From assembly GCA_005883855.1 (NCBI GenBank), contig VBAU01000059.1, positions 1-6,437 of the forward strand: a DNA stretch of 6,437 nt, given 5' to 3'. The position numbers and the translations under genes were made by a program. The notes beneath the pieces are model-generated. The model was not told the DNA's origin. It worked only from the letters and a program-made list of their open reading frames with translations, and searched no databases. Each line of letters starts with the position of its first letter. Position 1 is the stretch's first letter. This DNA is from Bacteroidota bacterium (GTDB lineage Bacteria > Bacteroidota > Bacteroidia > Chitinophagales > Chitinophagaceae). Positions 1 to 5,441 of the stretch are shown in pieces.

Positions 1-154
1 TCATGATGCCCACATATTCACCACCGTCCATGATAAGAACCGAACCAATATTTTTTTCGGCCATAATCTGAAGAGCCTCTATGACCGGGGTATCAGGGGA
101 TACGGCTATGGCGGAGACTCCTTTGCGCGTAATGATATCGGCAACTCTGTTCAT
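1..154 (-). CDS. CBS-domain protein, N-terminal part (truncated by window edge)
   Basis: Reading the minus strand from ATG at 154-152 gives 51 open codons that run off the window. The peptide begins MNRVADIITRKG and continues with VSPDTPVIEALQIMAEKNIG, then SVLIMDGGEYVGIM. This is the typical first half of a CBS domain: a beta strand, the DTPV-EAL helix with 'MAEKNIGSVLIMD', and a 'GIM' strand normally followed by a (S/T)ERD motif, which lies outside the window. CBS pairs bind adenine nucleotides and act as regulatory modules; small stand-alone two-CBS proteins of about 140 residues with this N-terminus are common. Another ATG at 159-157 meets a stop after one codon, so 154 is the supported start. 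No Shine-Dalgarno sequence is visible. It is divergent from the LacI gene with a 73-bp gap. Whether further domains follow cannot be seen. Confidence 0.85.
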   Translation of the reverse strand, partial: MNRVADIITRKGVSAIAVSPDTPVIEALQIMAEKNIGSVLIMDGGEYVGIM

Positions 155-164
155 GGCATGACTA

Positions 165-203
165 TTTGCTGGTTAATATAAGAAAAGATAAACCATTGGC
201 AAA
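165..203. promoter_or_regulatory. Imperfect inverted repeat in the divergent CBS / LacI intergenic region
   Basis: TTTGCTGGTT at 165-174 pairs with AACCA (191-195) plus GCAAA (199-203); the right arm carries a 3-nt TTG bulge at 196-198, and 16 nt separate the arms. It sits in the 73-bp gap between two divergent starts, where an autoregulatory operator of a LacI protein would be expected. It lacks the central CG of a classical LacI-family operator, so it may be a hairpin or chance. Seen in sequence; the role is a guess. Confidence 0.22.
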
Positions 204-227
204 AACATTTTTATCTTGTGTCTGTTC

Positions 228-1238
228 ATGGATCATAAACCGGCAACGATTAAAGATATCGCACAGCGACTCAAGGTATCAATCTCAACGGTATCAAGGG
301 CTCTGCACAATCATCCGAGCATAGGGCTGCGTACGAGGATGCAAGTGAAAAACTTGGCTACGGAATTGAATTACGAGCCAAACCAGGCAGCCATTTCATT
401 TAAGAAAGGTAAAACGTTTACTATTGGAGTTATTCTTCCCAATCTTCGTGAGGAATTTTTTTCCATGGCGATTAACAGCATTGAGGACACCGCCACGAAA
501 AATAATTATACCGTGCTCATTGGTCAGTCACATGATGACAAAGAAAGAGAAAAAAAGATCGTGGACACGATGCGCAGGCACAGGGTGGATGGGATCCTCG
601 TTTCAATTTCAAAAAACACGGACAGCTTTGACCATTTCGAGGATTTGAAGAAGTACAAAATCCCGGTGGTATTCTTTGATCGCGTGCCCGAGTCGGATGA
701 TGTGTACAAAGTTTTCTGCTCTCTAAAACAGAGTTCCGTGGACATGGTAGATTGGCTGATAAGCAAGGGGCATAAGCGAATAGGATTCATAAAAGGGCCA
801 TGCAGTATGAGCTCCGCTGATGAGCGATTGCAAGGGTATGTCCAAAGCCTGGCAAAAAATCGCATTAGCCTCGACGGAAACCTGATTGTTGAAACGGATC
901 TAACTACCGAACAGAATGTTTGTGCTATTCGAAATTTACTCGACAGGGTGGATCCGCCTACCGCGGTCGTTGCATTTAATGACTATGTAGCAATTGATGC
1001 GATTAGGTATGCAAAAAGCAAGGGATATGATCATATCTATTTTACCAGCTATGCAAATCTCCCGATAACCAGTTACCTTGATCATCCTCCGGTTGTATCG
1101 GTAGAGCAATTCCCTCAACAGCAGGCCGAACGGGCCATCGATATTTTACTCAAACTGGTTGAGGCAAAAGATTCACCAACGGAGCCACCAACTAAGATTG
1201 TCCTGGATGGTAAACTGGTGATCAATCTCAACAAATAG
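228..1238 (+). CDS. LacI-family transcriptional regulator
   Basis: Sugar-responsive DNA-binding repressor of the LacI/GalR family, 336 residues from the ATG at 228, the usual family length. The frame also has a TTG at 216, which would add MCLF; I prefer 228 because the next residues, MDHKPATIKDIAQRLKVS, fit the normal family N-terminus. The helix-turn-helix spans about residues 8-27 (IKDIAQRLKVSISTVSRALH). The hinge region follows at about 47-62 (LNYEPNQAAISFKKGK). From residue 65 the periplasmic-binding-protein-like effector domain runs to the end, with recognisable segments TIGVILPN, RVDGILVSI, IPVVFFDRVP, GHKRIGFIKG, AVVAFNDYVAIDAI and a C-terminal VVSVEQFPQQQAERAIDILL. The family binds DNA as a dimer and is usually controlled by a sugar or sugar phosphate. 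The carbohydrate cluster from 2295 onward is a possible target, but a tRNA and another regulator intervene. No clear terminator follows. Confidence 0.93.
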   Translation: MDHKPATIKDIAQRLKVSISTVSRALHNHPSIGLRTRMQVKNLATELNYEPNQAAISFKKGKTFTIGVILPNLREEFFSMAINSIEDTATKNNYTVLIGQSHDDKEREKKIVDTMRRHRVDGILVSISKNTDSFDHFEDLKKYKIPVVFFDRVPESDDVYKVFCSLKQSSVDMVDWLISKGHKRIGFIKGPCSMSSADERLQGYVQSLAKNRISLDGNLIVETDLTTEQNVCAIRNLLDRVDPPTAVVAFNDYVAIDAIRYAKSKGYDHIYFTSYANLPITSYLDHPPVVSVEQFPQQQAERAIDILLKLVEAKDSPTEPPTKIVLDGKLVINLNK

Positions 1239-1285
1239 CCTCGAAAAATGAGCCAGGGACTCCAAATTTTTGCACGTTAAATGTT

Positions 1286-1314
1286 TTGTCAGAATAGATT
1301 ATTTTATAAATTGG
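1286..1314 (+). promoter_or_regulatory. Candidate Bacteroidota-type promoter for tRNA-Ser
   Basis: A TTG at 1286-1288 is followed after 18 nt by TAAATTGG at 1307-1314, an approximate match to the Bacteroidota -7 element TAnnTTTG. Transcription would start about 20 nt before the mature tRNA 5' end at 1339. The region is very A/T-rich, so a chance match is possible. Confidence 0.28.
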
Positions 1315-1338
1315 ACTATAAATATCTCTCATGAGAAA

Positions 1339-1427
1339 GGAAAGATGCCGGAGTGGTTGAACGGGACGGTCTCGAAAACCGTTTTCCGATGGAAATCGGG
1401 ACGAGGGTTCGAATCCCTCTCTTTCCG
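1339..1427 (+). tRNA. tRNA-Ser (anticodon CGA)
   Basis: An 89-nt class II tRNA. The acceptor stem is perfect: GGAAAGA at 1339-1345 pairs with TCTTTCC at 1420-1426, with discriminator G1427, as usual for serine tRNAs. The anticodon stem ACGGT/ACCGT (1366-1370 / 1378-1382) encloses the loop CTCGAAA, giving anticodon CGA at 1373-1375, which reads the codon UCG. The long variable arm (about 1383-1402) folds as CCGAT-GGAA-ATCGG, diagnostic of Ser/Leu type. The T arm is GAGGG-TTCGAAT-CCCTC at 1403-1419. CCA is not encoded; the next bases are CTT. An open frame that crosses this gene is a by-product of the tRNA sequence. Confidence 0.97.
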
Positions 1428-1483
1428 CTTAATATTTCAATACATCGGCCTGCCCACCGAAAAAACATGCGAACAAATTTACA

Positions 1484-2104
1484 TTGCAAGATATTTCAGC
1501 ATTAATAACAGTATTAAGGTATTTCTTTCCTATCGGTCGGGATATTGAAGATTATTTTAAGCAGCACGCTTACCATTCCTCCTTTCTAAAGGGAGATCTG
1601 CTTCTGAAGGCCGGGGATATGTGCGAACATATTTATTTCATCAGGAAAGGCGCTGTACGTGGCTTTGTCAAAGAGGGCGATAGGGACATTACGACTTGGA
1701 TCACCGCCGAAAATGAAATGGTGAGTTCTATTTACGGACTCTATAGTAAGCGGCCTCCAATCGAGAACATACAGGCAGTTGAAGATTGTGAAATGCTAAC
1801 AATGAGTATTTCTGATTTAGAAAATCTATACGTTCAATTCCCGGAATTTAATGTAGTGGCCAGGAAACTGCTGGAAAGGTATTATGTGGATGCGGAAGAA
1901 CGGGCGTTTATTGCAAGGCTTACCAATGCCGAGAATAAGTACTCTCTGTTTTTGACCAGGTACGCCCATCTCAGCAATCGAATTCCTCTGAAATATATTG
2001 CTTCTTTCCTGGGTATGACGCTGGAAACATTGAGCAGAGTTCGCAAGAGACTTTCCATGAAAACGGTCAAGACTGCTACAACTGGTCATTCTACCAACCG
2101 GTAA
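1484..2104 (+). CDS. Crp/Fnr-family transcriptional regulator
   Basis: 206-residue regulator with a cupin-like cyclic-nucleotide-binding fold (about residues 25-118) and a C-terminal winged helix-turn-helix. Family landmarks are FLKGDLLLKAGDMCEHIYFI (34-53), KGAVRGF (55-61), the segment IENIQAVEDCEMLTMS (93-108), FPEFN (119-123), and the recognition region IPLKYIASFLGMTLETLSRV (167-186) followed by RKRLS. The last part is characteristic of the short Bacteroidota Crp/Fnr subgroup. The canonical phosphate-binding cassette of E. coli CRP (GE...RxA) is not present, so cAMP binding is doubtful and the ligand is unknown. No FNR-type cysteine cluster is seen. The start is TTG at 1484: the frame is open back to a TAA at 1430-1432 but contains no ATG, and the first in-frame ATG downstream would remove part of the sensor domain. 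The 3' end overlaps by 14 bp a probable minus-strand gene relic. Confidence 0.88.
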   Translation: MQDISALITVLRYFFPIGRDIEDYFKQHAYHSSFLKGDLLLKAGDMCEHIYFIRKGAVRGFVKEGDRDITTWITAENEMVSSIYGLYSKRPPIENIQAVEDCEMLTMSISDLENLYVQFPEFNVVARKLLERYYVDAEERAFIARLTNAENKYSLFLTRYAHLSNRIPLKYIASFLGMTLETLSRVRKRLSMKTVKTATTGHSTNR

Positions 2105-2180
2105 GCTTCTTAACAAAAGGAATCAACTCATTTGCCATTTGCTGGTGTTCATTGATATCGGGATGATCCGTGAATGCTGA
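2091..2180 (-). pseudogene. Relic of the 3' end of a hydrolase-like gene (SGNH-type C-terminus)
   Basis: On the minus strand, codons from 2180 down to the TAG at 2093-2091 read SAFTDHPDINEHQQMANE followed by LIPFVKKLTGW and a stop. This looks like the C-terminus of an SGNH/GDSL esterase, where a D-x-x-H or D-H-P-type motif carries the catalytic His and is followed by a 'GH..MA..L.P.VKK' helix. The frame is blocked just upstream by a TGA at 2183-2181, and no start codon precedes it. A different minus-strand frame further upstream (about 2277-2188) gives AGTTVMIGTFPDSNFFFSEH before a stop, which could be more of the same gene after a frame break. I infer a decayed gene convergent with the Crp/Fnr gene. 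The peptide is short, so coincidence cannot be excluded and the family is a judgement from pattern only. Confidence 0.33.
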
Positions 2181-2294
2181 TCATTCACCTATGTTCACTG
2201 AAGAAAAAGTTGGAATCTGGAAATGTCCCTATCATAACAGTCGTGCCTGCATAGAAATTATCCGTCGTGTTCAAAATATTTTAAGAAAAGCAAC
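2105..2294. other. Gene-poor region before the esterase
   Basis: This 190-bp stretch has no credible plus-strand gene. It contains the minus-strand hydrolase-like relic and the hairpin at 2170-2188. An A-rich segment (AAGAAAAGC near 2283-2291) just before the ATG at 2295 suits a Bacteroidota translation leader. I see no convincing TTG / TAnnTTTG promoter. Confidence 0.5.
2170..2188. repeat. Perfect 7-bp inverted repeat (hairpin) downstream of the Crp/Fnr gene
   Basis: GTGAATG at 2170-2176 and CATTCAC at 2182-2188 are perfect complements with a 5-nt loop, CTGAT. It lies 65 bp after the Crp/Fnr stop and about 107 bp before the esterase leader. No T-run follows on either strand, so it is not a standard intrinsic terminator. 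The half-sites GTGA/TCAC are 11 nt apart instead of the 6 of a classical CRP site. Operator or weak terminator are both possible. Confidence 0.4.
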
Positions 2295-2358
2295 ATGAAA
2301 CGCGTCACGTTTTCGTTCCTGGCTGGCTGTTCGCCTGCCAGCTGTAATTGGCTCTCAC
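2295..2358 (+). other. Out-of-frame leader of the esterase gene: probable signal-peptide start followed by a frame break
   Basis: ATG at 2295 opens MKRVTFSFLAGC, which looks like the start of a Sec signal peptide (basic n-region, then hydrophobic residues), but in this frame the product is unrelated to the esterase. In the esterase frame the codons just before the ATG at 2359 read LAVRLPAVIGSH and lead directly into MVLQQ. Proteins of this family typically begin their mature part with a 'V-R-L-P-x-(L/V)-(F/I)-S-D-H-MVLQQ' segment, so real coding sequence clearly extends upstream of 2359. That frame is closed by a TGA at 2296-2298. A net indel between about 2320 and 2335 would join the two parts. 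The joined signal peptide would still be unusually short, suggesting a deletion. Confidence 0.6.
2319..2341 (+). repeat. 9-bp hairpin at the frame break in the esterase leader
   Basis: CTGGCTGGC at 2319-2327 pairs with GCCTGCCAG at 2333-2341 with a single T-T mismatch (2324/2336) and a 5-nt loop TGTTC. It is G/C-rich in an otherwise moderate context and covers the place where the reading frame changes. Such structures favour slippage or deletion in replication and can also cause sequencing errors. Confidence 0.65.
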
Positions 2359-3678
2359 ATGGTTTTACAGCAAAAGAGCGACGTGACGATTTGGGGCTGG
2401 TGCGATGCTGGGGAGAAAATAAAATTAAAGACAACCTGGGACACGACAACCTATAATACGGTTGGGTCATCATCGGCAAGATGGAGTCTTCAGGTCAAAA
2501 CTCCCGTTGGAGGTGGTCCGTATCAAATCACAATTGATGGCAACAATAAGACCGTATTAGATGATGTACTAGTCGGTGAGGTATGGCTTTGCAGCGGTCA
2601 AAGCAACATGGAGATGAGTGTAAGCTGGGGAATACCGTATGCAGATGAAGTTGCCAACGCGACTGATAAAAACATCCGCTTTTTTTACATTCCAAGAACA
2701 ACTGCCGAGTATCCGCAAGATGACGTGAAGGCGGAATGGGTGGTGTGTAACCCGGATGACATGAAGCGATTTAGTGCGGCTGCGTATTTTTTCGGGAAAA
2801 CACTTCGTCAGAACTTAAATGTGCCGGTTGGGCTGATCAATGCAAGTTGGGGAGGAACACCGGCAGAAGTTTGGACTCCGGTTGAAGCGATAGATAACAA
2901 TGCCGCTTTGAAGAATGCGGCAGCGAAGCTGTCTCCTTCCAGTTGGTGGCCCGTCACCCCCGCTCTCAATTACAATGCAATGATCTATCCCATTATAAAG
3001 TACAGTATAGCTGGCGCAATTTGGTACCAGGGAGAAGCGAATGTAAAAACCGCATCTACTTACACAGAACTGCTGTCTACAATGATTAAGTCATGGAGAA
3101 AGGCCTGGCAAAAAGATTTTCCTTTCTACTATGTCCAAATTGCTCCTTATGCTGGTTATGGAGAGAATAGTTCTTCAGCATTTTTACGCGAAGCTCAAAC
3201 AAAAGCTCTTGCGACTCCAAACACCGGCATGATTGTAACCACCGACCTCGTTGACAATATCAATGATATTCATCCGAAAATGAAAAAGGAGGTCGGAATT
3301 CGCCTGGCGAATTATGCGCTGTCTGAAACGTATGGCAAACAAGGCCTGGTCTATAAAAGCCCTTCTTATAAAAATATGAAGGTCGAGAAGGATCGCATAC
3401 GTATTTATTTTGACAATGCAGACAAGGGATTAATGACCAAAGACAAAACGATTAATGAATTTTTTATAGCGGGGGATGATCAAAACTTTCTTCCTGCGAA
3501 TGCAAAAATTGAAAAGAACACGGTTGTAGTTTGGAATGATAGTGTAAAAAAACCTGTCGCAGTCAGGTTTGCCTTCCGGAACGCATCGTTGCCAAACTTA
3601 TTTAGCAAGGAAGGCCTGCCAGTCGTTCCTTTCCGAACAGATGACTGGCCGGTGGATATTGTGATGACAAAAAAATAA
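2359..3678 (+). CDS. Sialate O-acetylesterase-like SGNH carbohydrate esterase (5' end frame-disrupted)
   Basis: Esterase of the sialate-O-acetylesterase family (SGNH fold), predicted to remove acetyl groups from sugars or polysaccharides. The longest ATG-started frame gives 439 residues, starting inside the conserved MVLQQ motif. An N-terminal beta-rich region (about 1-70, with IWGWCDAGEKI) precedes the catalytic domain. Block I is GEVWLCSGQSNMEMSV with the likely nucleophile Ser82 in GQSN. Block II is NASWGGTPAEVW (161-172) and block III is IWYQGEANV (221-229). The probable catalytic acid/His pair is Asp303 and His305 in NDIHPKMKKEVGIRLA. All expected residues are present, so the domain itself looks intact. 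Codons upstream of 2359 still encode family sequence (VRLPAVIGSH), so 2359 is not the ancestral start; without a signal peptide this form would stay in the cytoplasm. It could be a pseudogene or a sequence error. The next gene starts 5 bp after the TAA, pointing to one operon. The true substrate is unknown; xylan or pectin acetyl groups are as likely as sialic acid. Confidence 0.88.
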   Translation: MVLQQKSDVTIWGWCDAGEKIKLKTTWDTTTYNTVGSSSARWSLQVKTPVGGGPYQITIDGNNKTVLDDVLVGEVWLCSGQSNMEMSVSWGIPYADEVANATDKNIRFFYIPRTTAEYPQDDVKAEWVVCNPDDMKRFSAAAYFFGKTLRQNLNVPVGLINASWGGTPAEVWTPVEAIDNNAALKNAAAKLSPSSWWPVTPALNYNAMIYPIIKYSIAGAIWYQGEANVKTASTYTELLSTMIKSWRKAWQKDFPFYYVQIAPYAGYGENSSSAFLREAQTKALATPNTGMIVTTDLVDNINDIHPKMKKEVGIRLANYALSETYGKQGLVYKSPSYKNMKVEKDRIRIYFDNADKGLMTKDKTINEFFIAGDDQNFLPANAKIEKNTVVVWNDSVKKPVAVRFAFRNASLPNLFSKEGLPVVPFRTDDWPVDIVMTKK

Positions 3679-3683
3679 CTTCA

Positions 3684-5207
3684 ATGACTAAAATGACCCG
3701 CATGATCATAAGAGTCTTTACGCGATTTATTTTTCTTGCCTTGTGCGTTGTGGTAGACGCGACAAGTTTTGGTCAATCCATTGGAGTTTTTGATGGTAAT
3801 AGCGATGTCGGCGCAGTGTTGCACAAAGGCACTGCAAAATATAATGCCGGGGCGGATCGGTATGAGTTAACCGGCTCCGGAGGGAACATTTGGTTCACTC
3901 ATGACGAGTTTCAGTTTGCATGGAAAAAAATGAAAGGAGATTTTATTTTACAGGCAAGGGGAGCACTGTTGGGGCCGGGCACGGAACCACATCGAAAGTT
4001 TGGTTGGATGATTCGCACCAGTTTGGATTCGACTTCGGCAATGGTTTGTGCAGCGCTGCACGGAAACGGCCTTGCTTCTCTCCAATATCGCAAAAGGACA
4101 AAGACAAATGTTGAACAGGATACTTTTTCAATCACGGCTCCGGATGTCATCGAACTGGAAAGGAGAGGTAAACAATTCATTATGTCCCTTGCTCATTTCG
4201 GAGAAACATATACCACCCAGCAAGTGTCGGAGGTTGACCTGGGAGATGAAGTATATGTGGGCTTGTTTGTGTGCGCTCACAACAAAGATCTGACGGAAAT
4301 CGCATCGTTTGACAATGTCCGCATTGTAGTTCCGCCTAAACCTAATTATGTCCCTTACCGCGATTATCTCGGCAGCCACATCGAAATAATGGATGTCACA
4401 ATGGGCCATCGGGAAATTATTTATACTTCCCCGGTTTCATTGCAAGCGCCGAACTGGATGCCCGATAACAAATCGCTTATATACAACAGCAATGGCCTCA
4501 TCTACCGTTTCGATCTACACAAACGAACCCCAACAGTGTTGAACACCGACACGGTGAAAAGAAATAATAATGACCATGTACTTTCTTTTGACGGGAAAAT
4601 GCTTGGGTTAAGCAGCAGCGATGGCAGATATAATTCAATCGTGTATACGGTATCAGCCGCCGGAGGCATTCCGAAACGAATCACACCTGTCGGTCCATCT
4701 TATTTGCATGGATGGTCTCCTGATAAAAAATTCCTGGTGTACACCGCGGAACGAGGTGAAGGCAATTACGACATTTATAAGATTCCGTCAGTGGGCGGCG
4801 ACGAAATACGCCTTACAAATGCTGCCGGCCTTGATGATGGACCGGAATACAGTCCCGACGGAAAATACATTTATTTCAATTCGGTGCGTAGTGGAACGAT
4901 GCAAATATGGCGTATGAATAGTGATGGTACGAACCAGGTGCAAATTACATCGGATGAATTCAACAATTGGTTCCCTCATGTTTCGCCCGATGGAAAATGG
5001 ATTGTGTTTCTTACTTTTTTAAAGGACGTCAATCCGAGCGACCACCCGTTTTACAAACATGTATACTTACGGATGATGCCAGTGGGGTACGGCCACCCGA
5101 AAGTAATCGCATACGTGTTCGGTGGTCAAGGCTCAATTAATACACCCTCGTGGTCTCCGGATAATAAAAGAATTGCTTTTGTCAGTAATACACAAATAAA
5201 TGAATAA
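3684..5207 (+). CDS. Secreted TolB-type PD40 beta-propeller protein with N-terminal beta-sandwich-like region
   Basis: 507-residue exported protein. Residues 1-30 form a Sec signal peptide: basic MTKMTRMIIRVFTR, hydrophobic FIFLALCVVV, then a likely cleavage near SFGQ. In-frame ATGs at 3693 and 3702 are alternative starts. Residues about 33-215 look like a concanavalin-type beta sandwich (FTHDEFQFAWKKMKGDFILQ, GWMIRTSLD, and a closing ASFDNVRIV), resembling DUF1349-type or LamG-like modules. From about 230 to 502 there are six PD40/TolB-like repeats with the (S)PD(G/N)K signature: WMPDNKSLIY (258), SFDGKMLGL (301), WSPDKKFLVY (344), YSPDGKYIYF (389), VSPDGKWIVF (433) and WSPDNKRIAF (490). Six blades match a complete TolB-type propeller. 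No catalytic motif is evident; such proteins are often annotated loosely as TolB or 'biopolymer transporter', but no Tol-Pal genes are nearby. A ligand-binding or scaffold role in the periplasm is my inference. It starts 5 bp after the esterase stop, so co-transcription is likely. Confidence 0.87.
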   Translation: MTKMTRMIIRVFTRFIFLALCVVVDATSFGQSIGVFDGNSDVGAVLHKGTAKYNAGADRYELTGSGGNIWFTHDEFQFAWKKMKGDFILQARGALLGPGTEPHRKFGWMIRTSLDSTSAMVCAALHGNGLASLQYRKRTKTNVEQDTFSITAPDVIELERRGKQFIMSLAHFGETYTTQQVSEVDLGDEVYVGLFVCAHNKDLTEIASFDNVRIVVPPKPNYVPYRDYLGSHIEIMDVTMGHREIIYTSPVSLQAPNWMPDNKSLIYNSNGLIYRFDLHKRTPTVLNTDTVKRNNNDHVLSFDGKMLGLSSSDGRYNSIVYTVSAAGGIPKRITPVGPSYLHGWSPDKKFLVYTAERGEGNYDIYKIPSVGGDEIRLTNAAGLDDGPEYSPDGKYIYFNSVRSGTMQIWRMNSDGTNQVQITSDEFNNWFPHVSPDGKWIVFLTFLKDVNPSDHPFYKHVYLRMMPVGYGHPKVIAYVFGGQGSINTPSWSPDNKRIAFVSNTQINE

Positions 5208-5240
5208 CCGCAAAGACTCAAACTGCCAAGGTTTTTCCCC

Positions 5241-5258
5241 ATTGCGATATCGCGCAAT
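5241..5258. repeat. Perfect 6-bp inverted repeat ATTGCG / CGCAAT
   Basis: ATTGCG at 5241-5246 pairs with CGCAAT at 5253-5258 around ATATCG; the core GCGATATCGC (5244-5253) is itself a 10-bp palindrome. A second CGCAAT at 5262-5267 offers an alternative pairing. It lies 33 bp after the PD40 stop. No T-run follows on the plus strand, so a classical terminator is not supported. Confidence 0.45.
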
Positions 5259-5302
5259 CCTCGCAATATGGCAAAAAAACTTCCTGAATATAATCTCGAA
5301 TA

Positions 5303-5333
5303 TTTAATCAACTTTAATGTCCCTTTGATTAAA
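5303..5333. repeat. Perfect 9-bp A/T-rich inverted repeat, candidate operator
   Basis: TTTAATCAA at 5303-5311 is the exact reverse complement of TTGATTAAA at 5325-5333, with a 13-nt spacer. It lies 109-139 bp upstream of the GH3 start. Such spaced half-sites can bind a dimeric regulator, and a stem is also possible. The low G/C content and lack of a following T-run argue against an intrinsic terminator. Confidence 0.42.
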
Positions 5334-5392
5334 AATGGTGTAAAACGATTTCGAAAATAATGGGGCTGCGACGGAGTACGGCAGAGTCTTCT

Positions 5393-5421
5393 TTGCGCCT
5401 TTGCTGCAATATTTAACTTTT
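5393..5421 (+). promoter_or_regulatory. Candidate Bacteroidota-type promoter for the GH3 gene
   Basis: TTG at 5393-5395 is followed after 18 nt by TAACTTTT at 5414-5421, seven of eight bases of the pattern TAnnTTTG counting the free positions. Transcription would begin about 15 nt before the ATG at 5442. The TTG lies within the right-hand inverted-repeat arm (CTTTGCGCC), so the repeat may supply part of the promoter. Pattern match only. Confidence 0.38.
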
Positions 5422-5441
5422 ATAAAATTAAACGGCTTATT

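Larger units (their letters stand above)
5208..5407. repeat. Intergenic segment bounded by imperfect terminal inverted repeats
   Basis: The segment starts directly after the PD40 stop with CCGCAAAGACTC (5208-5219) followed by AAACTGCC. Its far end, read on the minus strand from about 5398, gives GCGCAAAG, then AAG, then ACTCTGCC. The arms therefore share GCAAAG, ACTC and TGCC in order, with small indels. The motifs CCGCAAAGAC and CTTTGCGCCTTTGC resemble dispersed non-coding repeats that I recall from Bacteroidota intergenic regions. No gene is visible inside; A/T-rich stretches and two palindromes are. It may be a degraded MITE-like or intergenic repeat element. Seen in one copy only, so mobility is unproven. 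Confidence 0.38.

Noticed and set aside
524..865. 113-codon minus-strand open frame
   Set aside because: Lies fully inside the LacI gene, which has strong domain support; the antisense peptide looks like low-information shadow sequence.
1339..1480. Integration (att) site of a genomic island at the tRNA 3' end
   Set aside because: No integrase is visible and I found no second copy of the tRNA 3' end in the window; the downstream gene is an ordinary regulator.
1270..1548. 92-codon plus-strand open frame
   Set aside because: It runs straight through the tRNA-Ser gene and into the Crp/Fnr start region in another frame; the translated tRNA sequence explains the open frame and no family resemblance is seen.
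1826..2116. 96-codon minus-strand open frame
   Set aside because: Antisense to the well-supported C-terminal half of the Crp/Fnr gene and in a different frame from the hydrolase-like relic; no domain seen.
2170..2188. Classical CRP binding site at the GTGAATG hairpin
   Set aside because: The GTGA and TCAC half-sites are 11 nt apart, not the 6 expected for TGTGA-N6-TCACA.
2258..2479. 73-codon minus-strand open frame over the esterase leader
   Set aside because: Antisense to conserved esterase sequence; the peptide has no recognisable features and ends without relation to the hydrolase-like relic frame.
5349..5356. TTTCGAAA, an 8-bp palindrome with a central CG, as a LacI operator
   Set aside because: The symmetry does not extend beyond 8 bp and such short palindromes are frequent; it is too weak to list as an operator.
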